Shown: one piece after another, positions 43,219 to 55,259 of the stretch
Layout: the number at the start of each line of letters is the position of its first letter
How positions within the stretch are numbered: position 1 is the first letter of the stretch
NCBI GenBank assembly: GCA_033239525.1
Contig: BSYO01000036.1
Location: 4,610,126 to 4,674,125, forward strand
DNA from: Nepenthes gracilis
Lineage: Eukaryota > Streptophyta > Magnoliopsida > Caryophyllales > Nepenthaceae
Direction: 5' to 3'
DNA: 64,000 bases
Notes under the pieces: model-generated
Seen by the model: only the letters and a program-made list of their open reading frames with translations
What the model was told of the DNA's origin: nothing
The model's database searches: none
Program-made: the position numbers and the translations under genes

Positions 43219-45052
43219 TTACAAAATTATATAAGTACAAAAAGGAAAAGGTACAAAAGGCTGCGGAGGTGGCGGTGGCCTCTGACTATCCTGGGACTCC
43301 CCCATAAGGTCGTCCTTATGCTGCGCCCCACGGTTTTCTAAGTGAAGGTACTCAACCGGGAAGTTAGGGTTGATCAGCCTCATAAGACGCCGACAAACCT
43401 GGATCCCCTCAAACATCCGTGCATGCAGCATGTCCTCGACCTCGTGGGGACGGATCTGGAGACCCAGCTCGTTCTCCAAGTGGATATTTGATCAGCAAGC
43501 CGTTTCTTGCTTGCTTTGCTTCCATCCTCCTCTTCTTTCAATCGAGCATTCTCAGCTCTCAAGTTGGCGATCTCCATTTCCATTTCCTCCAGAACAGTCT
43601 TGAGGGTAGCAGTCTCCTCGCGGTACTCTCCTGCTAAGGCAGCCAGCTTGGCGTCCAGCCAGGCGATCTCTGCCTCCCTATCGGCGATCACATGATCTCA
43701 CTGCTCCACCTTCTTGGAGATGACAGGAACCAGCCTTCTTCGACGCACAAGAGGCAAACAAATAACAAGTTAGAAATCCGCGAAGGGAAAAAATACACGG
43801 TAGCCATCGCCAAGAATTATACCTCACAAAATATCCTCGTGGGCCTCTCAGGCTTGGCCTCCAAACTTGGCCCAGGTGGCGGTGGACCAGGAGCATCCTC
43901 TCGAACCAGATTAGTGGCGGCCTCCTCCAAAATGCGCTCCAGCAGTTCTTCAGTATCATCCATGGCTACTGCAGGCTCCTCAACTGCAGCCTCTGGAGCA
44001 GCTACTGGAGGATTGTTCTCCACCATTCGCTCCACAGTAGGAATCTGCGCTGTTAGAAAGCTAACGGACGGCTCCTGTGTCCCCGCCGCCGGCTCACAAG
44101 TTGGCTCCTCAAAAGACTCCATCAATATAGCACTAGGAACCACTTGCGACGCAGGCTGCGCCAAGATGACTCCTTCTGAGTCCGCCGGCCAGTCCTCGTG
44201 GGTCTTCTCCAGGCCTGCAGTACTATCAGGCCCGCTGCAGATTCCGACAGTCACGTAATCTATGAGGGACGACAACGATGAGGGCGTCTCCAGCACCTTT
44301 TCCGGCAGCGGGCCAATAAATCTTTCGTCAATATGCCGCGTGCGGATGATTACGCCCTTGGAGTCCTCAGGCCTCGTCATCCTTACTGGCGGAATGGGTT
44401 TTTGAACTGGGGATGGCGGACCCCAGTTCACCTTCTTAGTCCCCTCCAGGGAAACCAAAAAATTTCGGTCGAACTCGTCGGGATTCTCCTTTATTAACTT
44501 AGTCAACCACTCCTGGGCCGCCGTCTCCGCCACAGACGGCATCCCAGCATGTAACTCCGGAACCTGACCCCAGTCTTTTTCAAGGGGCCAGGCCGTTCCC
44601 ACACTGACAAAGAAGAGCCGGTTCTTTCAGTTCTTCAACGGGTCGTATATGGCCTTATTTATCTTTATGCTAGAACGGGGGACGAGCGATATCCACTCTC
44701 CTCCCTGATTTATTTTAAACAGGACACTAACCATGGACATCCTAAGCTTCTTACCACGCTTTCGAAGAAAAATACACATAGTACAGAGATACCGGATAGC
44801 ATTGGCATGGAGTTGAGCGATGGGTACTCGTAGAGCTTTCAAAAGAGACTCCAAATCGTCCGACAACGGGAGGCGAAGGCCGCTCCTGAGGTGGGCCTCG
44901 TAGACTGTGATATGCCTCGCTGGAGGAGCAAAAACTCTGTCATTCCTTCTCGGGACTCTCCATGCTATTTCCTTCGGGATATTAAAATCGACACACAGCG
45001 CTTTAACGTCATTCTCTCTCAAAACAGAGGCGATGTCTGCAACAGACGCCAT
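43219..45052 (-). pseudogene. Antisense ORF of the Tat element (Transposase_28-like, coiled coil)
   Basis: It reads leftwards from ATG 45,052. Residues 1-142 include DVKALCVDFNIPKEIAWRVP, VYEAHLRSGLRLPLSDDLES and VPIAQLHANAIRYLCTMCIF, the pattern of the plant 'putative gypsy-type transposon' domain (Pfam Transposase_28). A TGA at 44,624-44,626 replaces an expected Trp in the LKN*KNRLFF context, and the same frame continues to 43,817 (261 more residues, acidic and Pro-rich). Then a frame change leads into a coiled coil (EAEIAWLDAKLAALAGEY, EEMEMEIANLRAENARLKEE; about 43,680-43,520), and a last frame ends at 43,219. Tat elements often carry such an antisense gene; its function is unknown. Only a few lesions in 1.8 kb. 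Confidence 0.7.
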
Positions 45053-45355
45053 GGCTTGCTCGAAGAACTAGGGTTTCTGAAAGTCAGGAATAGAGAAGAC
45101 GAAAGCTTGGAGGCGTAAACAATTTTTGAAGTGTGGAGGGAAAACTTAAGCGGCAAGTACATACTAAAAACCCCTCATTAAGGACGCCGTCAGTCTTGCT
45201 ACGTGTTGCCTCCCTACTTGGCTTTTCAAAAGGCGAATCTCAGAAGCATTAATGGTCAGGATATCCACCCAACCAAAAGAAGACGCGTGTCTTCTTCTAG
45301 CCTGCAAATCGGCTGATGGCCACGCGTCCATTAGGTCTGGCAAAAAGCTTCTCCG

Positions 45356-45580
45356 GAACTGACCAAAACGGTCAATAATTTGGGTCAATATTGTTCTACG
45401 GAATTGACCAAAACGGTTAACAATTCTGGTCAATATTGTTCTCCGGAATTGACCAAGACGGTCAACAATTTTGGTCAACGTTGTTCTTCAAAATTGACCA
45501 AGACGGTCAACAATTCTGATCAACGTTGTTCTCCGGAATTGACTAAGACGGTCAACAGTTTCAGTCAAACTCTCCTCTAT
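45356..45580. repeat. Tandem repeat of 45-bp units rich in W-box cores
   Basis: Four full 45-base units (starting at 45,356, 45,401, 45,446 and 45,491) and a fifth diverged one. Each has TTGACCAARACGGTCAA, a palindromic pair of W-box cores, and a further GGTCAA, then TTGTTCTCC. Because 45 is divisible by three, a plus-strand frame stays open through the array, but it has no start of its own. Confidence 0.85.
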
Positions 45581-45687
45581 GCCTTTCATGGAGTTCTACA
45601 GGATCCTAAAACGTTGAAGGGTAATAAGGGACATCCTATTATGAACATACCAAAGGCCAAAATCTTAGTCACCGGCATGGGGCCTAG

Positions 45688-46631
45688 TGATCGGTATACC
45701 GAAAATCGGTTGGCCCAAAGTCAACGAAGGCCCAAAACGGACGGTCAACTCGCTAACGGCCCAATTGGAGAATAGGCTCAACAACTGAAAGGCTCAAGAC
45801 GGTCAACGCTAGCATCCATCAGACGACCAGTGGTTTCTTCTACATTATGGATTTGGCTCATTTGAGTTCGCGATCCATCAGACGACCAGTAACAGCTCTC
45901 CTCACATCTTCCACAATCCCAACTGGCTCCCGAAATGGACGTTAACAACATCGGTGCCCTTCACGTACGGAAGGCGTCAGATTTTTCCAATATCCTGCCA
46001 ATTGGGGACTCTAACGGTAAAAAACACAGAAGGAAGGTAAGCGATTTGGAAAGCCGCTGACCGCCGTGGAAGGAAACTATTTCAATCCTTTTGGCAACTG
46101 GTATCAACTCTGAAAGACAGGTCTACCAAGAATCACGCAAGGGATCACTCCTTTCAAAGTAAGCCCTGGAATTCTCATTCCAGGCACGCTTTCAGTTCTT
46201 ACGCTATCTGATACTCACGCAAACACTGACTCTCGCAAGCTATTGCTAATACAGCGCCCACAACGACACTTCTCCATTTTTTCTGCTGTTAAAACTAAGA
46301 CATACAAACGCGCTTCTGACGGCCGTTTACTACCTCCTCACCCTTCAGATTCAAGGAGATAGCTTCGTCTTTCTTTCGTCTGGAGATACAGACACTCCTG
46401 TTTTCTTTCTCCCTTTCTCTCTCAATTCTCAGTTTCTGTGACCTTCTCATATTTCGAATGATATTTACTGACTTAGGCGTCGGAGTGTTTTCGGTGGGAC
46501 AACTTCCCACCGACACACTGTCCTCATGTTCTTTTTAGTGGTGTGCAAGATCCAAACTCAGTGAGTGGAGTCGGAACCAGAGCAAGCGGATCAGCCTGAA
46601 TTTGTTCAAAGTTCGGATCCAAGATGCATCA
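45688..46631 (+). repeat. 3' LTR of the Tat element (944 bp)
   Basis: It starts TGATCGG and ends GATGCATCA, followed by TSD AAACT. In its U3 a segment around GCATCCATCAGACGACCAG is repeated (about 45,813-45,890) while the 5' LTR's extra GGTCAAC units are missing, so one LTR was rearranged after insertion. Confidence 0.9.
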
Positions 46632-46636
46632 AAACT

Positions 46637-47271
46637 AATTTAAACTCACCTTTTTTCATTTTTTTTTACCATTTATCTTACAAAATATTTATTAATACAT
46701 CACTGGTACATTTTTATATCATCCTAGTCGCACACCCTACCACTATCATATCGCTGCCTATACCACCAACCATCACCACCACACCTCCGTCACCACCACC
46801 TAGTCACCGCCGCCACCAAGTCATGGTAAATTACAAACTTGTTTTGGTGGGGGAAGATGTTTATTTAACTCAGAATTGTTAAGTAAATCCATTGGATTAC
46901 CATTTTATTTATTCCTTATTTGTAATAAATTGCCAATTTAATTGCCAGTTTATTCATAAAAGTTTTAATTTATAACTATACGCTTAGTTAAATAATAAAT
47001 TTATTATTTATTTCAAAAAAAATCTAAAATAAAGTGTTAATTTCTTTGTATGAGCCTGTCGAGTAAATTCAGCACAACCGTTCTTACGGGCCCAGGCTTA
47101 TGATTTGTGGACGACTATGGACGTAACGGGCCAGCGCTGGTAGATAGTCAACAAGCTCTCAAGGAATCGCCGACTTTGAGAATTCTCGCGGCGTCGGAAA
47201 CTAGGGCGTCGGCTTGTCTGTTCATCGGTGAGAGAGGGAGAGCGAGGAAGAAGTAGAGAGAAGGGAAGAAG
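46637..47271. other. Spacer and probable promoter/5'UTR of the RNA-binding protein gene
   Basis: Contains a CACCAC-type microsatellite (about 46,765-46,825), AT-rich DNA to about 47,040, then a GC-richer stretch. The last 50 bases before the ATG are purine-rich (GAGAGGGAGAGCGAGGAAG), common in plant 5'UTRs. No clear TATA box was chosen. Confidence 0.45.
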
Positions 47272-50200
47272 ATGGAGGATTTGAAGAAGAGGAAGCTCGA
47301 CGAGATTGAGAACGCCCAAATCTACTCTACTACTTCAGAAGGGCAGCTGCGTTTGTTGCTTGAACCGCTTGCTAAATCCCAGTTAGTCGATCTACTCGCG
47401 AAGCTGTAAGAATCTTCCTTAATTTTTCTACTACCATTTTTCTGATTCGCTTTTTGCCTGATTATTTAATTTAGTTTAATTTATAGGTTTCCTTTTTATC
47501 ATCGATCTATACTCATGGGTTAATTCGAATTGTTATTTATGATCCCCACCTAAGTTTAATATCCGAATGATTTTTAGGTTTTTATTCATTGTTTTTGCAA
47601 TTTGCTGATAGAATTTCTTATTGTGCTACCATTATTTTTTAGGGCTCCAATGTCTCAGAAATTCTAATCTGCAATTAACATAGGGAAATTGCACTTGGGG
47701 TGTTATGATTCTAGTTACGATTACTATCGGAGCTCTGAGGATATGCTTTTGTGGCCCATCTGCTTTCAGTCTTAGGCTACATGCACTCCAGATTATGATT
47801 CTAGTCACAATTACCGTTGGAGCTCCAATGGCCCGTCACATTTTTTCATGGGAAGACTAAGAAATGTCAGTGAGGTGTATAAATGGGAGAAAAATTGCTG
47901 AAGGGAAATGCATTGGTTCAACGATTGGTCATCGGTAGGAACGGATAATGCTCCCGCAATCTACTGAGAAGTGTGGGACAATTTTTTAGTCTATTGTACG
48001 CTGTTTTATCTTGTATAATATAAGAAGTTATTTTTAGCACTTAAATCCATGATCATTAGGTCTCGTTTTGACAACTCTACTATTGATTAGTCAATGGTAG
48101 TTTTACACTCTATTAACCCCCTATTCCTTCACTTCTATACCCATCCCCATTGGATATGAACCTGAGAGAATATAGGAGGTGTGATTCTAACTTTTCGTCA
48201 TTGAGTATTGTAATTCCACTAGTGCATGAAGTCCTCCTCCCATTTCCATTTATTGCATTCCTGCGTGCCAAATACTAAGATGTACTTTTTTTGAGCTACT
48301 CTTTACAGTTTTACCAAATTTAGAGAATCATCCATTCCGTCTTTTATTCATAGGCCTAATTTAGCTTAACTAACTGACTCCCAAGTCCAAACATTTCTCG
48401 TTAGTAGAACTTAATTTGATGGTTTTAAAATTTGGAAGCATATTTCAGTACTCTGGCACATCTATGTTAGAATTTCATTGTTTCCCGAGCCTCTAGAGAG
48501 TTACATACAGAGTTGAAAAGGTCATATCCTTGATGAATTGCCTGGCATTTGTCACCTGAGTTAGGGAAAAAACCATTTCATCCATAGATTCAGATGTGAA
48601 GTGCTCTTGCTTATGTTTTTAATGTTTGCAAATTATTTCACCCAAGAGGATTGTGGCCCAGTATGTGTGGCTTGTGCTTCCCACAATGTGGAACAAGAGA
48701 TTCAGTCATCTGTGGCAGTAGTACTCAAATTGTCATTAGAAATGTAATTGGTCATCTTTTTGCTCTGGTACTTGTATGCTTTTGCTTGTATTGATTGCAT
48801 GCATGCCTGCATGAACGTGTTCTGGATTGTCTGTCCAAGATCATTATGCTTGTGTTGGGTGAAAAGGGAACATTTGTCGAGATCTGTTGGAGTCCTCTCA
48901 TACTCTTAAAAGTGAGAGTTTTATCTTAACGACTTGGATGGTTAGTATGATAAGATGAGTCTAACATATTTTAGTATGCCGTCATAATCTTTGCCATCTA
49001 AGTTGTTATGATAAAAATACTTACCTTTAGGAGTACGAGAGATATAAAAAATATAAGGACCCTGAATAGGACTCCCAGCTGTGATGCTTCTGCTTGTGTG
49101 CTGTGTGGATTGACTTTGTGCTTGTGTGTTTGTATGCATGTTGATGCGTGAAGGGGGTCCAAGTATTCTCCCGTTGCCGGAGAAATTATGAATCTCGCGA
49201 GTGCGGATCCTGTCCATCGAAAGCTATTTGTTCGCGGCTTGGCTTGGAATACTACTTCAGAAACCTTGTGTGCTGTGAGTGCAATGCTGATTGCTGTCTG
49301 GTTTTGTGTGCTTTGGTTGTGATCTTGTACATGCTATTTTTTGGCTAAAATATCTTGCGCTTGGAAAATCCTTTGGATAGAATTTTGTTGAATTCTAATC
49401 TCAGTGCATGAAATTCCCATTATGCATTGAGTCCAAGGAAGGATCAGTCAATCAAACTATTATATGTCTATTGTACGCGGTTTTATCTTATATTATGCAA
49501 GAAACCATATCTATGACATGAACTTGTAACTATTATGTTATCTGGTGATAACTCTATTATTACATCAGCAGTATCATTTGTGTTCCTTTATTCAAACTAT
49601 ATGTCATATACTGTACCAGGCTGAATGGTCTGTTTTCCTATCTCAGGCATTTCTAGAGCATGGGGAAATTGAAGAAGGGGCTGTCATTGTTGACAAAGGA
49701 ACAGGGAAATCTCGTGGTTATGGTTTTATTACTTATAAACATATGGAGTCAGCGCAGCATGCACTTAGGGCACCGAGCAAATTGATTGATGTAAGTGTTT
49801 TTTTGTCACCTGTCTTATTTGTAAGAATTTACTTACTGCAGTTGTTGCACCGCACACCTTACATACTTAGAGATGTTTTGAGGATAATGGTAGGATGATG
49901 CCTTTGAATGGCATGACATCTCTTCTATCCATCTATATTGATGGGTCTACACAAAAATGGATAGAATAAATAGTTAGTCACATCACTTGATGATATCTTA
50001 AGGGTATCCAATGGGTATCTAAGTGTTGAAGATTGTCCATGCATACTGCCGAGGGAGGTGATAATGACTCAACTGCGACTGTCTTTCTCCATTTTTTGCA
50101 TGGATGGGAGTGCGTTCTATAGGTACCTTGATTCAGTAAAGTGTTTGGCCTAATGAAGAGCTTTACTTTCAAATGGTAGCATTATAAGAGAATTCCCTAC

Positions 50201-53129
50201 AAAAGCCTTGAGATGATATACCTCTCCTCAGCATCGTTTGAGGTCCTGTAAGATTGACTAAAGTGTATAGATGAACAAAATTTTGAGTCGGTATGGATGA
50301 AAATATTGGCATGCATTATAAGAGAATCCCCTACAAAAGCCTTGAGATGCAATATACCTCTCCTTAGCATTGTTTTAGGTGCAATAAGATTGACTAAAAG
50401 TGCATAAATGAACCAAATTTTGAGTCAATATGGATGAAATTATCGGTAGCAGTATCGGTTGTAATCATATAAGTATCAATTGCATCAAGTGATATATATT
50501 CATATCAAATGTCTGCGGGTGTAACTTTTTTTTTTATGACTATATCAAAAGTAAGTTGTATATGAAATTTTAACCATTATTGGTCATCTATTTATCTATT
50601 TGAGAAGGTTCTGTCTATTTTTGTCAAAAATAATCTTAAGATCGTTCTATGTCATTAAAAGATATCCCAAGATCTTTGATGTGCACATTTTTATATCTCG
50701 ACAGAATTTATGGATTTATTCATTCTAAAAAATTTAGGATTTTAGGTATATTTAAAACACGTGGTTTAAGCTTCAAAGAATGAAGTGAAGTGAAAATATG
50801 GTATAATACTATATATTGCGATATGTTATTGAATTATAATATATTGGGGTATTTTTTTCAATTTTAGGAAATATTAGCATCGGGGTCTCTTGATACCAAT
50901 ATATGTCGCATGTCTATCCTATTTTCAACCTACTTGTGACATTTTTGCAGGGCCGCATGGCTGCTTGCAACCTAGCTTGTGAGGGATTAAGCAGTGGAAG
51001 TAGTACACTAGACCAAGCTCAAAGGAAACTCTATATTGGGGGATTGTCACCGGAAACCACAAGTGAGATGCTGCTCAATTTTTTTGGAAGGCATGGTGAG
51101 ATTGAAGAAGGTTCGGTTGCTTATGACAAAGATACTAACAAATCACGGTAAAGACTGTAACTCTCGATTCCCGTTAGAGTTCTCTCATTTTTTTTATCAT
51201 TCCTTGTACTCTCAACGTTAAGATTTCATCCAAGCAATTTGGACGGTTAGGATTATGACAAAACATTAAAATATGTTAGACCTGTCTTATAATTTTAGCT
51301 GTTCAAGTTGTCAAGATAAAATCCCTACTTTTGGAAGTATGAGAAGACTAATAGTTTTCATTTTCCATTTGAATTTTGATGCTCATATTCTGTTATTTGG
51401 CCACTCCAAGCTGTACCACCACCTTGTGCCCTGAATTCTTCGTATCCTTTATTTGTACTTGCAATGGGAAGGATCTAATTCTAACAACTCCGATGGCTAA
51501 AATTATAATAAAACATTAGAACGTATTGAATCCATCTTATACGTTAAAACGTATTGAACCCATTTTATAATTCTAGCCGTTTTAGTTGTGATAATGAAAG
51601 TATGAGGAGGCTCTTAGCCACATTCATTTTCCTTTCAAATTTTGATGCGCGCCATATGTTTTTTGGCGACTCCAAGCTGTATGACCACCTTGTACCCTGA
51701 TTTCTTCATATACTTTTTTCTGTAGTGGGTTCGGATTTGTCACGTATAGAACAGTGGAGTCTGCAAAGAAGGCGCTTGATGATCCGGAAAGGATTCTTGG
51801 AGTAAGTAATTGATGAGGTTTCCATTGTTACGGAGCATTGTGATAAAAAACAATTTAAAATTATTTATATTCTTGGAGAATATTAAACAAAATGGAATTT
51901 ATATAGCCGTTTCCACCTAGTGTTATATAAGACTTGATTGTTGTTGTGAACTGTCGTTTCTGCTGTTCGTCTTGGAAATGCATGAATTTTGGTAGTGATG
52001 GACAGTAGTTGAAGACACCAAAGCAATTCCACAGCAGCAGTTCAAGAACATTTGTTATTACTTGAGAAGTAAATTCTAGTGAACAATTACTGTGTTTCTG
52101 GCATTTTTTATTGTGACCTTTTTACAAATATTGTTTTTAAGCAACTAAAAGCACTCTATTAGTTTTTTTTTTTGCTAATTTTTAAAGTGCCTTACGAAAT
52201 AACCTAATAATTTTTATCAAAAATACTTTTGGGTATCTTTTAAAAGTTATGATTAGACAACTTGTGAAAAAAACGCTTAACAACTTACATAGAACCTTAA
52301 TTAACTTTTCAGAAAGCATTTTCGAAGAACATTATATATATATATATAAAAGATACGTGAAAGGTATTTCATCAACTTAGAACTTTGACCATAGGAAATG
52401 CCTAAGAAAAAATGTAAATAGTTGTGAGTAAATGAAATAAAAGATCTAAAAAAGCATTGCATGATGTTTATTATTTGTAGCCTTTAAGATATTGCTCTAA
52501 ATGGTGTAGAATGTTAAAAATGGAAATAGACCCCTAGTCACTTTTGCTATGTACTTGATACGTGTAGGATGGTGCAAGATTTTTCTCCTACGATTTTATA
52601 ATTACATTTTTGCTTCTAAGAGGTCAGACAGACAATTAAAGTAGAACAAGGAGAGGTCATTGCCATATCTTCTATGGACACAATTTGATATTAAATAACT
52701 GCTAAACTGATTTGATAGCTTCTCTTCTTTCTATAAAATCCAACTTATCAATGTTATTTTCCTTCTTTGCAGGGCCGCAACATTACAGTGAAATATGCCG
52801 ATAACAGCAAAAACCGAGCTTCACAGGTACAACTTGCACAGGCAGTTGTTCCGATGGCCATGCCGATGGCTAGTGGGTACCCACAGCCTGGAAAAGCCCC
52901 AGCTCTTGTCGCCCCTGTGGGATATGGTTATCCCCAAGTAGTGGCATCATACCCGGCTGCCTCGTATCCGGCTGGTTCTTACCCAAGTCCTCCGGCGGCA
53001 CTGGCACCGTATCCGACTGAACCTCCAACAACTTATGCGTCTGTTGCTGTGAAGAAAGAACCGCTTGGAATGCCACAGACGACACCTGCGGGAATACCTG
53101 GGTACCCATATTACGTGATGAAACAATGA
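47272..53129 (+). CDS. UBA2-like two-RRM RNA-binding protein (six exons)
   Basis: Exons placed by eye: 47,272-47,405; 49,154-49,274; 49,647-49,790; 50,951-51,147; 51,726-51,801; 52,773-53,129. They sum to 1,029 bases (342 aa plus stop), all with GT-AG introns and consistent phases. The protein starts MEDLKKRKLDEIENAQ, with SEGQLRLLLEPLAKSQLVDL before the first RRM (about 67-140). RRM1 has RNP2 LFVRGL and RNP1 KSRGYGFITY. RRM2 (about 158-235) has LYIGGL and KSRGFGFVTY. The C terminus is rich in Tyr-Pro repeats (SYPAGSYPSPPA) and ends GIPGYPYYVMKQ. Proteins of this type (UBP1-associated protein 2 group) are nuclear hnRNP-like factors in mRNA stability and stress responses. No lesions seen. I leave the gene symbol blank because the exact UBA2 paralogue cannot be fixed. 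Confidence 0.88.
48895..49041. mobile_element. MITE-like inverted-repeat element in intron 1
   Basis: Left end CTCTCATACTCTTAAAAGTG and right end (reverse complement) CTCTCGTACTCCTAAAGGTA match imperfectly for about 57 bases, with a short centre: a 147-bp element of two long arms. No TSD could be fixed. Related copies lie in intron 4. Confidence 0.6.
51203..51725. repeat. Tandemly duplicated block with MITE-like arms in intron 4
   Basis: Two units (about 51,203-51,465 and 51,466-51,725). Each has arms like the intron-1 element (GGACGGTTAGGATTATGAC; CTAAAATTATAATAAAAC), then TTTGATGC...CACTCCAAGCTGTA.. and ..CCACCTTGTRCCCTGAWTTCTTC. The second unit runs into the polypyrimidine tract and AG of exon 5, so the acceptor region lies in the duplicated copy. 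Confidence 0.6.
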
Positions 53130-55259
53130 CTGAGATGGAAGCATGGTATGTTTGAATCTGGTTTTGCCTTGATCTTTGAATATTTGCTAGCTAACGATTT
53201 ATTTGTTTGCTGAAAAATAGCTTGCTGAAAAATGAATTTTGAGTTTTTGATGTTTGATGCTTGATGCGCATGGAAAAATATGTTATGCACTTTCGAATGT
53301 GTTGCATGTGTAGAAAATAAGTCAACGAAAAAACATAAGCCCAAAGTCCCCAAAAGAGTTATCGTTTTCAAATCCCAACAATTAGAAATCATTGTTTGAA
53401 AATCATCCGTTGCTCTTCGGTGACTACCACCGCCCATTAGTAAAGATTTTACTCAAAAGGTAATATGATCACCAACAACTGATGGCCCGACCCCTGCACC
53501 GATGACCCCTTGAGACACTACTGCTGGATGGCATCTGGCGCTATCAAAGATAGACACTGGTATTTGGGCACCCACACTGTCCTATTGCCGGCCGGCAGTC
53601 GATGCCCACCTCTCTCACCACTGGCCATTGACCCCTTGTCCCATCGCGGGACATCAATGTTCTGTGCCCTATCGGTTGTCAGCCTTCAGTGACCAATCAA
53701 GGGTGACTTAACATTTCTTATCTGTGGCATATCACCGCCGATCTAAAGCTGCGCGCTCTACCGTTAGCAATCCAACTAAGCACATTGATTCAATCGGAGG
53801 GGGGGAGGAAAAAAGAAAGAGAAATTGGAAAAATCATAGGAAAAAAGTATTACCGTCAATCTTCATCGCAAACGTCCACAAATTGCCTGTTATCGACATT
53901 CTGTGTGACGGCTGCCGAAATGTAATGCTGAATCGCCAGAGCGGACGGGGTTACCGCTGCCGAGTGCTGAGGAGATACGTGAGGGATTTGCATGCTGATT
54001 TTAAGGTTTCTCTTCAGTTAGATGACAGTCACGGTAACTTTAGCAGCTCAGACATTTATGTAATAATTTACATTTATCCAAACCAAAATAAATTATATTT
54101 ACCAATTTTTTCTACAGTGTGAAATTAGTGTTATAGTAAGTGGAAACAATAAAATTACAAAATCTTATAATATTGTTTTATTTTTTAAAAATTTATTGGA
54201 AAAATATCGAAAATATTACTATCTTCCCACATTTTGAATATAACTATTTATCAATTTTTATTTTTTAGTTCTATTATAAACTTTTTTTTGACTATTAATT
54301 TTATTGCATGTAAAAAATGTCAATATTTAAAATCATAATATTCAAAAATTTAAATCAAAAAAAAATTAAAATAAAGGTTAATTTGAGAGTGTTGAAATGA
54401 TACTGTTTTTCCTCTTGATATTAAATATTAAAAGAAATTAAATTTAAAAAAAAATTAAAAGAATATTATCTGAATATCAGCTTCCACCATAAGAAATCCT
54501 TTCCCATGATTGGGTTGGCCATAATCTACAGCCTAACAATAAAATACATGGTCCATGGAGAGGACCCCACAAATTAAATTTAGTAAAAATGACATTTACA
54601 TATTTTTAAACTTATTTAAATAATAATACGACCTACTATTTATTTATCGATTTATGCATGAATTTGCTAATTGATAATGATAGATAAACGTTATCTTATA
54701 TGAAAATATCTCACTAATTTTTATTGAATGCTCCCAAAATACTTCTTTTTATTTGATTAGTTGACGTTAGATTTAATTAGAATTAGACCGCTCGTATAAT
54801 TTGGTCCAATTGACCCATTTTTTATAAAATATGGTTATGATAAATTAGAATTATGGACTAACACGGTTAAAAATTTATGCCTATTTATTTTTTAGATTAG
54901 ATATTATCATAAGTAAAAATAATTGATTTTAGATTTTTTTATAAATATAAAATTTGATATATGTAAAATGTGAGTGTTATAGACATAAGATTACTAATAT
55001 TGATGAGTCAAATTAAACAAAATAATAATAATTAATTAATTAATATTTATGTATATAATAAAACAATTAATTACGAAACAAGTAAATCTAGAAAGTTTAA
55101 AATTATGAAATATATTTAAAATTATTATATATATATTGTTATATTATACTATTTAGATTAAAATAAAATAAATTTATACTGCCATTTTACCGACTAAAAA
55201 TTTATAATTCTATTGTCATTATGTTTTGGGTTTCATTTTGGCTTGTAAAGGAAGACTAT
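53130..55259. other. 3'UTR of the RNA-binding gene and intergenic DNA
   Basis: The first 100-300 bases are probably the 3'UTR (a donor-like GGTATG at 53,144 may mark a 3'UTR intron). A GC-richer patch at 53,480-54,000 has no recognisable protein; frames of 60 and 132 codons there lack any known motif. The rest is very AT-rich. Confidence 0.4.

Larger units (their letters stand above)
35919..46631 (+). mobile_element. Tat-lineage Ty3/Gypsy retrotransposon, complete but mutated (10.7 kb)
   Basis: TSD AAACT stands at 35,914-35,918 and 46,632-46,636. LTRs are at 35,919-36,958 and 45,688-46,631. The primer site TGGCACCGTCTGTGGG follows the 5' LTR. The order is gag, protease, RT, RNase H, integrase (37,044-42,506), a 3.2-kb extra region with a long antisense ORF, then the 3' LTR. 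Integrase after RT marks Gypsy; the extra 3' region with an antisense ORF and the CCGTCTGTGGG primer site mark the Tat group (relatives of Grande, RIRE2 and Cinful). About ten stop codons and a few frameshifts inactivate it. Confidence 0.9.

Noticed and set aside
43739..43822. Intron in the Tat antisense ORF
   Set aside because: GT-AG sites are present, but splicing does not bring the coiled-coil frame into phase; a simple frameshift explains it equally well.
45380..45775. 131-codon plus-strand frame as a repeat protein
   Set aside because: It stays open only because the 45-bp unit is a multiple of three; it has no own promoter or domain and runs into the LTR.
53510..54122. Frames of 60 and 132 codons after the RNA-binding gene
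   Set aside because: No start context, motif, splice structure or similarity I recognise, and composition changes abruptly inside the longer one. Kept as intergenic.
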